Shown: positions 44,391 through 53,586 of the stretch, in pieces
How the letters are laid out: each line of letters starts with the position of its first letter
Position numbering within the stretch: the stretch's first letter is position 1
Source: Spirochaetales bacterium
GTDB taxonomy: Bacteria; Spirochaetota; Spirochaetia; Sphaerochaetales; Sphaerochaetaceae
Direction of reading: 5' to 3'
Length of the DNA stretch: 64,000 nucleotides
NCBI GenBank assembly: GCA_028722305.1
Contig: JAQYHB010000011.1
Location: 1 to 64,000 of the forward strand
The notes under the pieces: model-generated
The model's input: the letters and a program-made list of their open reading frames with translations, nothing else
The model's database searches: none
Told to the model about the DNA's origin: nothing
Program-made: the position numbers and the translations under genes

Positions 44391-46409
44391 ATGCGACATT
44401 TTGATTTGCAGAGAGAGCTCAATCCCGAGCAGTGCAGGGCCGCGTCGACGCACCGCGGACCGGTTCTTGTCATCGCCGGCGCGGGCAGCGGGAAGACCCG
44501 TATGCTTACCTACCGGATCGCCAGCATGCTGGAATCGGGCATAGACGAGCGGAACATCCTGGCGCTCACCTTCACCAACAAGGCCGCGAGAGAGATGGGG
44601 GACCGTATCCGCAAGCTTACCGACAGTCCCTTGAAACACCTGACCACCACGACCTTCCACAGCTTCGGTCTAGGTATCCTGAAGCAGTTCATCCAGTACC
44701 TCGGCTACAAGAACAACTTCACCATCTACGACACGAGCGACAAGCTTGCCTTGTTGCATGAGATGGTGGTCGAGGCAGGCGACGATCCAGACAAGTACGA
44801 CTTCAGGGAAGTGGCCCAACTCTTCAGCGACATGAAGACCCATCGGTCGGACCTTGACCCCAATGGGCAGGAGAAGATGGCGAAGATGTACCGGGAGTAT
44901 GTCAAGCTTCTGAAGGCCTATAATGCCGTCGATTTCGACGACCTGATCACCCTTCCCATAGAACTTTTTGAAAAGCGTCCCGACGTGCTGGACAAGCTTC
45001 GCATGCGCTACCAATACATCCTGGTTGACGAGTTCCAGGATACTTCGCTTTGCCAGTACAAGCTGGTGAGCCAGCTCGCCATGGTCAGCAGGAACCTCTG
45101 CGTCGTCGGTGACGACGACCAGAGCATCTATAGCTGGCGTGGCGCGAATTATCAGAATTTGCTGTTGTTTGAACAGGATTTCCCCGAACGGAAGGAAATC
45201 AAGCTGGAGGAAAACTACCGCTCTTCAGGAAACATCCTTGAAGCGGCGAACGACCTTATCGTCCATAACAAGCAGAGGAAATCGAAGAAGCTATGGACGC
45301 ATGGAGAGAAAGGAAGCACCATCCAGCTGATGCATCCCGCCGATGGACAGTGGGAAGCGAGAACCATCGCCAACCAGATCGAGGCTTCCATGCGGTCGGA
45401 CAAATCCCTGACGTATGACGACTTCGCGATTCTTGTCCGGACCAACCGACTGATGGACCCCATCGCCGAAGAACTGGAGACGCGTAACCTTCCCCTGAAT
45501 ATCACCGGAGGGCCGAACCTGCTCGACCGCAAGGAAGTACGGGACATCCTCGCGTATCTGAAGGTGGTCGCGAACCAGGATGACGACGTCAACTTCCTCA
45601 GGATTGTGAACACCCCCACCCGAGGCATCGGGAGGGTGACGATCGAGAAGATCCGGAAAGTCGCCGACACCTTCGACTCGTCACTCTTTGACGCGGCGAA
45701 GCGTATCGGGCTGAGCGAGGACGCCTCCATCAGTCCGACCACCCGCAAGACGCTTTCCCGTTTCTGTGACATGATTGACGACTACAGCCACGAGTTCGAG
45801 AACGCGAAGGAAGGCACCAGAAGCTTCCTGCTGCGCCGTCTGGTCGACCAGATTGGATATGAGACCTATCTGGTTTCCCAGAGTCCGGCCTCCCCCAATA
45901 AAGTCAAATACCAGATGAAGGGCATTGACATCTTCTGCAAGAAGCTGCTCCGATTCGAACAAAACCACCAGGGAGGATCCATCGGGCAGTTCATCACGAT
46001 GATCAGCCTTGACAGCAATGACGACGAGGATACAGGCATGGGAAAGATCAGCCTGATGACCATGCATGCCGCGAAAGGCTTGGAATGGCATACGGTGTTC
46101 CTTGCCGCCATTGAGGAGCCCTACGTCCCCAGCGGCCGCGCTTTGGAAGAGAATCCTGCCAACATCGACGAGGAACGTCGGCTTTTTTACGTCGCCATCA
46201 CCCGAGCCAAACGCATCCTGGTCATCTCCTCCTGTGTCCGGCGGGACCATGGGGGCAAGGCAATCGAGTGCCTTCCCTCCCGTTTTCTCAAGGAAATCCC
46301 CGACTCCCTGTTCAGCGAGGAAGATCCAAACGCCCCTACCAGCCAGGAAGCGATGACCGACAAGCTTGCCCAGCTGAAGGCAATGTTGGCGGCGAAAGGA
46401 ATACACTAA
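44391..46409 (+). CDS. UvrD/Rep/PcrA-family DNA helicase
   Basis: 672 residues. Motif I is VIAGAGSGKTRMLTYRIA, Ia is ILALTFTNKAAREM, II is YILVDEFQDTSLCQ, III is VVGDDDQSIYSWRGA, IV-V include LEENYRSSGNILEAAN and ISLMTMHAAKGLEW, and VI is LFYVAITRAKRIL. This superfamily 1A 3'-5' helicase acts in repair and replication restart. The length is closest to Rep/PcrA. It starts 4 nt after the preceding gene, so they are co-transcribed. Confidence 0.95.
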   Translation: MRHFDLQRELNPEQCRAASTHRGPVLVIAGAGSGKTRMLTYRIASMLESGIDERNILALTFTNKAAREMGDRIRKLTDSPLKHLTTTTFHSFGLGILKQFIQYLGYKNNFTIYDTSDKLALLHEMVVEAGDDPDKYDFREVAQLFSDMKTHRSDLDPNGQEKMAKMYREYVKLLKAYNAVDFDDLITLPIELFEKRPDVLDKLRMRYQYILVDEFQDTSLCQYKLVSQLAMVSRNLCVVGDDDQSIYSWRGANYQNLLLFEQDFPERKEIKLEENYRSSGNILEAANDLIVHNKQRKSKKLWTHGEKGSTIQLMHPADGQWEARTIANQIEASMRSDKSLTYDDFAILVRTNRLMDPIAEELETRNLPLNITGGPNLLDRKEVRDILAYLKVVANQDDDVNFLRIVNTPTRGIGRVTIEKIRKVADTFDSSLFDAAKRIGLSEDASISPTTRKTLSRFCDMIDDYSHEFENAKEGTRSFLLRRLVDQIGYETYLVSQSPASPNKVKYQMKGIDIFCKKLLRFEQNHQGGSIGQFITMISLDSNDDEDTGMGKISLMTMHAAKGLEWHTVFLAAIEEPYVPSGRALEENPANIDEERRLFYVAITRAKRILVISSCVRRDHGGKAIECLPSRFLKEIPDSLFSEEDPNAPTSQEAMTDKLAQLKAMLAAKGIH

Positions 46410-47760
46410 TTATCCATATTATTATTCTTATTACGGAATACTATTTTCATAATCAAAGATATTTCATTCAACGAATTTGCCGAGAGAAAACAGCACCGTA
46501 TGCGGGCCATTTGATGGAAATGGCATGATCTATTCCTGCTTCATCGGTGCACGCAACGTGTACGCATGAAAAGACGTAGGCACGTTAGCATCCATATGCC
46601 GGAAACTTCACGGCAACCAGCATGGCACACAAACCCTTCCATAGCAATTTCATGCAATCATTTCCCTGTTCCATAAAGCCGATTGCCAAGGAAGCATGTC
46701 GCAATCTGCTCTGATTCATGCATGCGTCCCGATACGCGATTGAGAAACCCTTGGAGCAAGAGCACCACCTATGGGTGTCTTCTTGTTGGGGACAGATTGC
46801 AACATGCATACCTCTGCCTGGACGCAAGCTCGGCAAACCATCGCACCCACACCCCGATTATGCGAGGAACATCATGCATCCTGAAACTGTGCCAACATGT
46901 CCTAGGCCGAGAATCGCAACCAGACATCAACTGAAGGAAGCACCATAATCGCAAGGGGCCATAGCCAACACGTTGCATACGTATCTTGCAGGACCACAAT
47001 CAAGTTCCAATAAAAGCCTATGCTCATGGCCACCAGTGCACGTGCCTTGCCACCTTTGGTTCCTGGTGAGGTCAGGCATATCGCAGATAGGTCGCAACGA
47101 AATATCTATTCCCTATAATACTACCGCTAGTTACATTTATATTTTATGTAAATGTGCACAAGTTTTATATGTGTTTTTATATTAAACATATGTATTTCAA
47201 TATGTATACTCTATTTCTCAACTTATAGTTATGGTATTACTGTATTGTTTTTATCAATGACAATGGATTTATAATTGTGTTTAATTGCTATACCATATTT
47301 ATACAAATAAAAATTATATCTATATGATTTTAATTGATATAGTTCATATGATATTCAGATATTGAACTCATTGGCATAAAACTCTGTATTATGCTTCATA
47401 CGCACGAACAACGTGGCTGGATAAAAGGAGACGGAGAGGCCAAGCTACCCCAACATGGATGCCGTCACATGCGGAACCATCGGATATGCAGTACTTCTTC
47501 TTGAAGTCTGCCAAGAACGTTCCGTCATTCCTTTGAACACAATTCTCGCTTTACCCATACCATTGGCGTCAACGAAAGATGTAGATGCCCTCAAGAACAC
47601 AGCATTTCTCTATTAGTTTGAATTTTAATTAAATTATTTCAATTAAATCGCAATATGTAACTAATAAAAAATGAATAAGAAAACAGTTAATTATATATCA
47701 ATTATCGTTTGTTTCAGTAGCAATACGCTGAAGTTTCTGTATAAGACTCAATGCATATCG
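46410..47760. other. Long gene-poor stretch, partly very AT-rich
   Basis: About 1.35 kb with no convincing gene. 46500-47100 has ordinary composition and many short broken frames, as decayed coding DNA would. 47110-47400 and 47610-47700 are extremely AT-rich. No clear iterons, tRNA end or insertion-sequence ends could be seen. The stretch sits on the downstream side of the parA unit. Confidence 0.5.
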
Positions 47761-47761
47761 C

Positions 47762-47794
47762 ATAGGTTTAACCCCTGAATGGGGATAAACCTAT
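47762..47794. repeat. Long hairpin after the 31-residue ORF
   Basis: ATAGGTTTA (47762-47770) pairs with TAAACCTAT (47786-47794), one mismatch follows, then CCCC pairs with GGGG around a TGAAT loop. There is no T tract on either side, so it may be an RNA stability element or a protein-binding site rather than a simple terminator. Confidence 0.7.
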
Positions 47795-47886
47795 AGTTCT
47801 TTACCAAAGGAATCATGAAGCAGGTTCAAAAAGGAGCGTTTCATATCTTTGGCTAGACGAACAAGAGACGCGAATGCGACTTTCAT
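47791..47886 (-). CDS. Small ORF, 31 residues, amphipathic product
   Basis: ATG at 47886 lies 8 nt after a perfect AGGAGG (47895-47900). The product MKVAFASLVRLAKDMKRSFL continues NLLHDSFGKEL and stops with TAG inside the arm of the hairpin at 47762-47794. It would form a basic amphipathic helix. No family recognised. A small toxin, membrane peptide or leader is possible, but only the ribosome-binding site and hairpin support it. Confidence 0.45.
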   Translation of the reverse strand: MKVAFASLVRLAKDMKRSFLNLLHDSFGKEL

Positions 47887-47968
47887 ATGCGGTTCCTCCT
47901 ATGACATTACAGTCTTCTTACGGGTTTGCTTTCCACTGGCAGACGGGAAATAACAAACAAGCTGCTTG

Positions 47969-48208
47969 CTACTCGACAGTGTGTTTCTTATAGAACTCTT
48001 TCAGCGCGAACCGGATACCGGCTGCCCACCCGAGCCCCATATCGCCAAACATCTCTTCCAACTGAGCCTTAAAGGAAGGCTCGATGGAAAATGTCGTAAG
48101 GACTTTGTTTTCTTTTCGGGAAAAAAGCTGGCGAGCTTTCTTTCCGCTGATGCTTTCGGAACTGTTGACTAAGTCTTCTTCTGACTCTGAGGCTTTCTTC
48201 AATGCCAT
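47969..48208 (-). CDS. Ribbon-helix-helix-like partner of ParA
   Basis: 79 residues from ATG 48208 behind a GA-rich site. The N-terminal 35 residues are polar and probably flexible. The C-terminal part KVLTTFSIEPSFKAQLEEMF then GWAAGIRFALKEFYKKH reads as a short strand and two helices, like ribbon-helix-helix proteins. Small proteins of this kind bind the centromere site and partner ParA in plasmid partition, so that role is inferred from position 13 nt after parA. Confidence 0.7.
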   Translation of the reverse strand: MALKKASESEEDLVNSSESISGKKARQLFSRKENKVLTTFSIEPSFKAQLEEMFGDMGLGWAAGIRFALKEFYKKHTVE

Positions 48209-48221
48209 TTTCTCTTCCCCC

Positions 48222-48983
48222 TCACTTCCAAATCGATGCGTCAAGCGCGCTGATCGCCTCTACCGTCTTTTGCTTCAACCCACGACCGTGGGACTTGAAC
48301 AACTGTGGAGCGGCGTTCGCTTCTTGCGCTTTTCTAAACAAAGGATCAACAGGAACCTTGAAGACCTCGAACGCGCCTTTGCTCGCTTCCTCGTAGATGT
48401 CACGATGCTGCTTGATGCGCTCATCAAACGAGTTGATAACAATTTTTGAATGTCTGACATTTGAGCGAAGGTTTTTCTTCAGTCTCTTGAGTTCTTCAAT
48501 GAAAATCTCCAGACCATCAAGACTGAATACTTCCGGGGTCATCGGAGTGATTACCTCATCCACCGCGATGAGGGAAGACCGCTCCAACCTGCCAAGACCT
48601 GGCGAAAGATCAAGAATGATATGCTCATAGGACTTGGACAGCTCTTTCAGCAGGTCCTGAATCACATAAGGCTCTTCAGCCAACTTTGTTTCGGAATAGT
48701 TTTTCAGTGTTCCCCCTATGCCAAAGGTAGGGAGAAGGGAAAGGTTAGGAACTTGCTCGAGTTCAATGATGGCTTCGGTTGGAAAACATTTTCCTTGGAT
48801 CACATCGGCCAACTCAAACTTTGGGGCATCCTTCAGAAACCATGATGACGCGTTCCCTTGGGGGTCCACATCGATGAGCAATGTAGACGAGCCCTCCAAA
48901 GCCGACTGACATGCCAGCGTACCAGAGATTGTAGTTTTTCCAACACCACCTTTCTGCAGGTGGAAAGCTATGGACTTACTCAT
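48222..48983 (-). CDS. ParA-family partition ATPase
   Basis: 253 residues from ATG 48983 with GGGAA upstream. The deviant Walker A is AFHLQKGGVGKTTISGTLAC with the signature first Lys, followed by LLIDVDPQGNASSW and HIILDLSPGLGRLE (Walker B). There is no N-terminal helix-turn-helix, so it is the small type that pairs with a small DNA-binding protein. Lower GC and AT-rich surroundings suggest a plasmid or integrative element origin rather than the chromosomal Soj. Confidence 0.92.
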   Translation of the reverse strand: MSKSIAFHLQKGGVGKTTISGTLACQSALEGSSTLLIDVDPQGNASSWFLKDAPKFELADVIQGKCFPTEAIIELEQVPNLSLLPTFGIGGTLKNYSETKLAEEPYVIQDLLKELSKSYEHIILDLSPGLGRLERSSLIAVDEVITPMTPEVFSLDGLEIFIEELKRLKKNLRSNVRHSKIVINSFDERIKQHRDIYEEASKGAFEVFKVPVDPLFRKAQEANAAPQLFKSHGRGLKQKTVEAISALDASIWK

Positions 48984-49004
48984 GTCGTTTCCCAACCGTT
49001 CTTC

Positions 49005-49032
49005 ATTATATCGGATTTTGTCTTTTGTACAA
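49005..49032 (-). promoter_or_regulatory. Promoter of parA
   Basis: Minus-strand TTGTAC (49027-49032), 16-bp spacer, TATAAT (49005-49010). The -35 lies in the small palindrome TTGTACAA, which could be an operator for autorepression. Confidence 0.6.
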
Positions 49033-49667
49033 GTGTAGAGTTGAAAAAATATGTATACCCAATAAATGAAATAGTATTTCTTCAATACTTGATATTGTTA
49101 TTATGTATATACGATATATATATTAGTTTCTTTTAATATTTTCAACAGTAATATGATACTTATACTATTTAATCTTATATTATAAATATATAAATTTTAT
49201 CAATTGCGACATTCGTGTGTTCTTGGTTGTACCTCACTGCTATCCATGGTACCGGATACCTTTGCCTACCATAAATAGGCGGTGTGCCAATCAGTTGCCT
49301 CCTTGCGTTCCCTGTTTCCGGTGGAAGACTCACCTCTAAGCGGTCACATTTTGTCCTGGATTACTCACTAATTTTGGATACATCCAGTATCTCCGATTCC
49401 CATCAGATTTCTTCCAGAGGACATTCGGACACAGCTGCGTCGGGTCATCCCCTTTCCAATCCCCCTTGGGAAGGTATCGGAACAAACCGCCCGACCCTTT
49501 CTTAGGATTCCTAATGAAAACGGCGACGGAACAACCAATCCTGATGGCGGGGACAAGCAACGCCACCATTTAGTTTTCATTCCTTATTTTATTAATTCGA
49601 TATATATCGGCTAGTTGGGTTCTTACCACAAGGAACATGTCCCTCAGCATCCTGCAAGTTTCTCTCA
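49033..49667. other. AT-rich then decayed-looking intergenic DNA
   Basis: 49040-49210 is very AT-rich. 49210-49580 has normal composition with short overlapping frames on the minus strand (for example 49336-49569) but no ribosome-binding site or known family. It looks like old decayed coding DNA at the edge of the parA island. Confidence 0.4.
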
Positions 49668-49696
49668 TTGTGTCGGCCTTCCTGCCGTGATATAGT
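49668..49696 (+). promoter_or_regulatory. Promoter of asnA-xth
   Basis: TTGTGT (49668-49673), 17-bp spacer, TATAGT (49691-49696), 22 nt before the ATG. Confidence 0.5.
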
Positions 49697-49718
49697 TTCC
49701 CCATTGAGGATTTCATCT

Positions 49719-50753
49719 ATGAAAACGTATTTTCCGAAGGGGTATGCACCCTCTCTCGATGCCAAGACGACGGAACGTGCCATCAAGTTTGTGAAGGACA
49801 CGTTTGAACGCGAACTTTCCGGCGAGCTACGACTCTCCCGGGTAACGAGCCCGTTGTTTGTTCCCTGCAATTCAGGTATCAATGACGACCTGAATGGCGT
49901 GGAACGGCCTGTCCGTTTCGAGGTCGGCAACATGGACAACAAGAGGATGGAGATCGTCCAGAGCCTTGCCAAATGGAAGCGCATGGAACTTGCGGACCTC
50001 CACTTTCCCGTAGGTACGGGTATTTACACCGACATGAACGCCATCAGGCCTGACGATGATATCGACGCGATCCATTCCATCTATGTCGACCAGTGGGATT
50101 GGGAGAAGGTCATGGGACCCGATGACCGCACCATCACCTATCTGAAGGATACCGTTTCCCAGATCTACCGTGCCCTCAAACGGACGGAATTCCACGTAGC
50201 CGAGAACTACGCCGAATGCCAGCCCACGCTTCCTGAAAACGTCACCTTCATCCACACAGAAGATGCCCGGAAGCGGTATCCCGGGCTGAGTCCGAAAGCC
50301 AGGGAGCAAAAGCTGGCTGAGGAATACGGCGCGATCTTCCTGATCGGCATTGGGGCAAAGCTCGCTGATGGCGTTCCACATGACGGCCGCGCTCCGGACT
50401 ACGATGACTGGACAACGCCGAGCGGAGACGGCTACATCGGTCTGAATGGGGACCTGGTCGTCTGGGACACGGTGCGAAACGACTCGCTCGAGCTGTCCAG
50501 CATGGGCATCCGCGTCAACAAGGAAGCGCTGCTTCGCCAGCTCGCGCTGAAGCACCAGGAACAGAGGAAAGATCTGTACTGGCACAAGCGGCTTCTGGCC
50601 GGGGAGTTCCCCCAGACCATTGGCGGTGGCATCGGGCAAAGCCGCATCTGCATGCTCATGCTCCACAAGGCGCATATCGCAGAGGTCCAGGCCTCCATCT
50701 GGCCGGACGAACTCTATCAGGCTGCCAGAGAGCAGGGAGTGCACATCTATTGA
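49719..50753 (+). CDS. asnA: Aspartate--ammonia ligase (asparagine synthetase A)
   Basis: 344 residues. It makes asparagine from aspartate, ammonia and ATP and is related to class II tRNA synthetases. Conserved segments: RLSRVTSPLFVPCNSGINDD, VGTGIYTDMNAIRPDD, SIYVDQWDWEKVM, and TIGGGIGQSRICMLML at the end, the ATP-binding motif 3. ATG 49719 has GAGGA 9 nt upstream. The next gene starts within its stop codon. Confidence 0.96.
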   Translation: MKTYFPKGYAPSLDAKTTERAIKFVKDTFERELSGELRLSRVTSPLFVPCNSGINDDLNGVERPVRFEVGNMDNKRMEIVQSLAKWKRMELADLHFPVGTGIYTDMNAIRPDDDIDAIHSIYVDQWDWEKVMGPDDRTITYLKDTVSQIYRALKRTEFHVAENYAECQPTLPENVTFIHTEDARKRYPGLSPKAREQKLAEEYGAIFLIGIGAKLADGVPHDGRAPDYDDWTTPSGDGYIGLNGDLVVWDTVRNDSLELSSMGIRVNKEALLRQLALKHQEQRKDLYWHKRLLAGEFPQTIGGGIGQSRICMLMLHKAHIAEVQASIWPDELYQAAREQGVHIY

Positions 50754-51502
50754 AGCTCGCAAGTTGGAATGTCAACGGCCTGAGGGCCGCGCAGAAGAAA
50801 GGTTTCAACGAATGGCTCGTGAATTCGGGCTATGACGTGGTCTGCCTGCAGGAGACGAAACTGCAGGCAGACCAGCTCGAGCTTCCAGATGCCGGCTACA
50901 CCGGATACTTCCACTACGCCCAGCGCAAGGGGTACTCCGGCACAGCGGTCCTGACCAAGGTGAAGCCGATGAACATCACCTATGGAATCGGATCTGAACT
51001 GGATAGCGAGGGACGCACGGTGACATGCGAGTTTCCCGCCTTCTTCCTGGTCTGCTGCTATTCACCCAACAGCCAGGACGAGCTGGCAAGAATCGATGTC
51101 AGGCAGAAATGGGACGAGGAGTTCCGAACGTACTGCCAGCGCCTGGACAAGGAAAAACCCGTCTTGATCTGCGGGGACTTGAATGTCGCCCACAAGCCAA
51201 TCGACCTGAAAAACCCAAAGACGAATGAAGGGCATGCGGGATACTCCAAACCGGAGCGGGACGACTTCGACCTGTTGCTCGGGGCGGGATTCACCGACAC
51301 CTTCCGGCACTTCTATCCGGACGCGACGGGCATCTATTCCTGGTGGTCCTACCGGTTCCACGCGAGGGAAAAGAACGCGGGGTGGAGAATCGACTATTGG
51401 CTTTGTTCAAACCGATTTGTTTCCCATGTGGTTGATAGTGAGATTGCTACAAAAGAAATGGGTTCCGATCATTGTCCTGTAGTACTTACCATCAACATTT
51501 GA
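50750..51502 (+). CDS. xth: Exodeoxyribonuclease III
   Basis: 250 residues beginning at TTG 50750, which overlaps the asnA stop as TTGA. KLASWNVNGLRAAQKKGF, VCLQETKLQADQL, ICGDLNVAHKPIDLKNPK and GSDHCPVVL carry the metal and catalytic residues (Asn, Glu, Asp-Asn, Asp-His) of the AP endonuclease family. It cuts at abasic sites and trims 3' ends in base excision repair. It matches the XthA/ExoA subgroup. Confidence 0.95.
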   Translation: MKLASWNVNGLRAAQKKGFNEWLVNSGYDVVCLQETKLQADQLELPDAGYTGYFHYAQRKGYSGTAVLTKVKPMNITYGIGSELDSEGRTVTCEFPAFFLVCCYSPNSQDELARIDVRQKWDEEFRTYCQRLDKEKPVLICGDLNVAHKPIDLKNPKTNEGHAGYSKPERDDFDLLLGAGFTDTFRHFYPDATGIYSWWSYRFHAREKNAGWRIDYWLCSNRFVSHVVDSEIATKEMGSDHCPVVLTINI

Positions 51503-51556
51503 AGTGTTTTTAATTATTCTTATATAAATAACGTATTGATTTTATTTGAAATACAA

Positions 51557-51587
51557 AAAGAGCGATGCCATTTCGACATCGCTCTTT
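51557..51587. terminator. Bidirectional terminator between xth and typA
   Basis: Arms AAAGAGCGATG (51557-51567) and CATCGCTCTTT (51577-51587), with A/T tracts on both sides, so it can stop transcription from both converging genes. Confidence 0.88.
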
Positions 51588-51607
51588 CCCTGTATGCATA
51601 CAGCCGT

Positions 51608-53455
51608 TCAGCTCTTACCGTTGAGCAGGTACTCAGGAATCTCTCCGCGGTTCTCGAAAATCTTACGTTGCTGGCAGTCTAGGATCTTCTTGCACATGCG
51701 GATGGAAAGCGGGGTAACCTCGACCAGCTCGTCTTCCTTGATGAACTGGATCGCCTGCTCCAGGGTCGGTCTCTGGATTGGCGTCAGGGTGACCGCTTCG
51801 TCATGGCCGCTGGCGCGCAGGTTGGTCAGGTGCTTGGTCCTGGTAGGGTTAAGGTTCAAATCCAGCTCTTTGTTGCGTACACCGACGATCTCGCCCTCGT
51901 AGACCGGGTCCCCGGGAAGGATGAACCAGGTGCCGCGGTCCTCGAGTTCCCACATGCCGTAGGGCACGGCGACTCCTGCGCGGTCGCAGACAAGGCTGCC
52001 GTTGGTGCGTGACGGGAACTCGCCCTTGTAAGGCTCATATCCCTTGAAGTAGCTGTACATGATCCCCAGGCCATGGGTGTCGGTCTGGAACTCGTCATGA
52101 TAACCGAGCAGGCCACGGACCGGGGCGTCGAAGGTGATCTTCACTCTTCCCGTCCCGTTGTAGGTCATGTCCTGCATCTGCGCCTTGCGCTTGGAAAGCT
52201 TGTCCATGACAGTGCCGCTGAATTCCTCGGGGCAGTCGACGGTGAGGATCTCGCAGGGCTCGGTCTTGTTGCCGTCCTTGTCGGTCCTGAACAGGACCTC
52301 CGGACGTCCGACGCAGAGCTCGTATCCCTGTCTTCGCATCTCTTCGATGATGATGGCCATCTGGAACTCGCCACGGCCTTTGACGGTGTAGGAGTCATCG
52401 GCGTTGTGCTCGACACGGATGGAAACGTTCCTCAGCGCCTCACGGCGAAGATATTCGCCAATCTTGGCGCTGGTGACGTTCTTGCCCTCGTGTCCGGCGA
52501 GTGGACTGATGTTCTTCATGAAGATCATCGACACGGTGGGCTCGTCGACCGTGATGCGGGGCAGCGCCTTCGGATAGCTGGCGTTGCAGATCGTGTCCCC
52601 GATCGAGACATTCTCGATACCCGAGAGGACGATGATGTCGCCCGGCTCGACGTCGGTCGTCTCGTGGAAGGTCGGCCCGTCATAGGCCTGCAGACGGGTG
52701 ACCCGTAGCGGTTCCCGCGCTCCACTTGCCACCATGCAGACGAGGCTGTCGTTGGTGTTGGCGCTGCCGTTGATGACTTTGCCGATGGCAAGCCTTCCCA
52801 AAAAGTCGTTGTAGGAAAGATCGCTGACCAGCATCTGGAACGGCTCCGCGTCATCATACGTGGGAGCCGGGATATAGTTGACGATCGCGTCGAAGAGGAG
52901 CTTCATGCTGTCCTCAAGCTTGTCCGGCTCGAGGCCGCACTTTCCCGTCTTTCCGATGGCATAGAAGACCGGGGCCTCCAGGAGATGCTCGTCATCGGAA
53001 AGCTCGAGCAACAGGTCGTAGACCTTGTCCAAGGTTTCCTGCGGGGTCGCGTCCGGTCTGTCGACCTTGTTGATGACGATAATCGGGGGAAGATGCTTTG
53101 CAAGGGCCTTCTCCAGCACGAAACGGGTCTGGGGAAGCGGGCCCTCAGCCGCGTCGACAAGCAACACGACGCCGTCGACCATGGACAGGCCGCGCTCTAC
53201 CTCGCCTCCGAAATCGGCGTGTCCCGGAGTGTCGATGATGTTGATCTTGACCCCGTTGTAATGGATGGCGCAGTTCTTGGCGCTGATGGTGATGCCTCGC
53301 TCTCGCTCGATGTCTCCACTGTCCATGATACGGGTCTGCCCGTCCTTGCTGACAATACCGCTCTGCTTGAAGAGCGCGTCGACCAGCGTGGTTTTGCCGT
53401 GGTCGACATGAGCGATGATTGCAATGTTTCTGATATGTTCGTTCTTTCTCTGCAT
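51608..53455 (-). CDS. typA: Ribosome-associated GTPase TypA/BipA
   Basis: 615 residues from ATG 53455. [18 protein letters not shown] is G1, the [10 protein letters not shown] segment is the switch G2, [16 protein letters not shown] is G3 and VINKVDRP is G4. Domains II, III, V and the unique C-terminal domain follow (for example [20 protein letters not shown]). It acts in ribosome assembly and stress adaptation. A weak AGGA lies upstream. The gene is alone between the bidirectional terminator and the divergent Crp/Fnr gene. Confidence 0.97.
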   Translation of the reverse strand: MQRKNEHIRNIAIIAHVDHGKTTLVDALFKQSGIVSKDGQTRIMDSGDIERERGITISAKNCAIHYNGVKINIIDTPGHADFGGEVERGLSMVDGVVLLVDAAEGPLPQTRFVLEKALAKHLPPIIVINKVDRPDATPQETLDKVYDLLLELSDDEHLLEAPVFYAIGKTGKCGLEPDKLEDSMKLLFDAIVNYIPAPTYDDAEPFQMLVSDLSYNDFLGRLAIGKVINGSANTNDSLVCMVASGAREPLRVTRLQAYDGPTFHETTDVEPGDIIVLSGIENVSIGDTICNASYPKALPRITVDEPTVSMIFMKNISPLAGHEGKNVTSAKIGEYLRREALRNVSIRVEHNADDSYTVKGRGEFQMAIIIEEMRRQGYELCVGRPEVLFRTDKDGNKTEPCEILTVDCPEEFSGTVMDKLSKRKAQMQDMTYNGTGRVKITFDAPVRGLLGYHDEFQTDTHGLGIMYSYFKGYEPYKGEFPSRTNGSLVCDRAGVAVPYGMWELEDRGTWFILPGDPVYEGEIVGVRNKELDLNLNPTRTKHLTNLRASGHDEAVTLTPIQRPTLEQAIQFIKEDELVEVTPLSIRMCKKILDCQQRKIFENRGEIPEYLLNGKS

Positions 53456-53551
53456 GAAACTAGTTCCTAGACAACGAATTGCCTGACCATACCAAATGTC
53501 CGGCCAGGCAACACTAGCATAACGAAATGGCAAGTTTGTGTATAGCTTGGT

Positions 53552-53580
53552 TTGACCTTTCCAACCTTTCTTTCTACCAT
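53552..53580 (+). promoter_or_regulatory. Promoter of the Crp/Fnr gene, predicted leaderless
   Basis: TTGACC (53552-53557), 17-bp spacer, TACCAT (53575-53580), 6 nt before the ATG at 53587. Confidence 0.55.
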
Positions 53581-53586
53581 GGGGGC

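Noticed and set aside
47401-47610. A possible transposase fragment in the AT-rich island
   Set aside because: Short protein-like runs appear in two frames at once and no catalytic motif can be seen.
48222-48983. Chromosomal Soj (ParA) next to a ParB
   Set aside because: No ParB gene follows; the partner is a small ribbon-helix-helix-like protein, and the setting is AT-rich accessory DNA.
49336-49569. A 77-codon minus-strand gene or insertion-sequence fragment
   Set aside because: No start signal, no transposase motif and no flanking repeats were visible.
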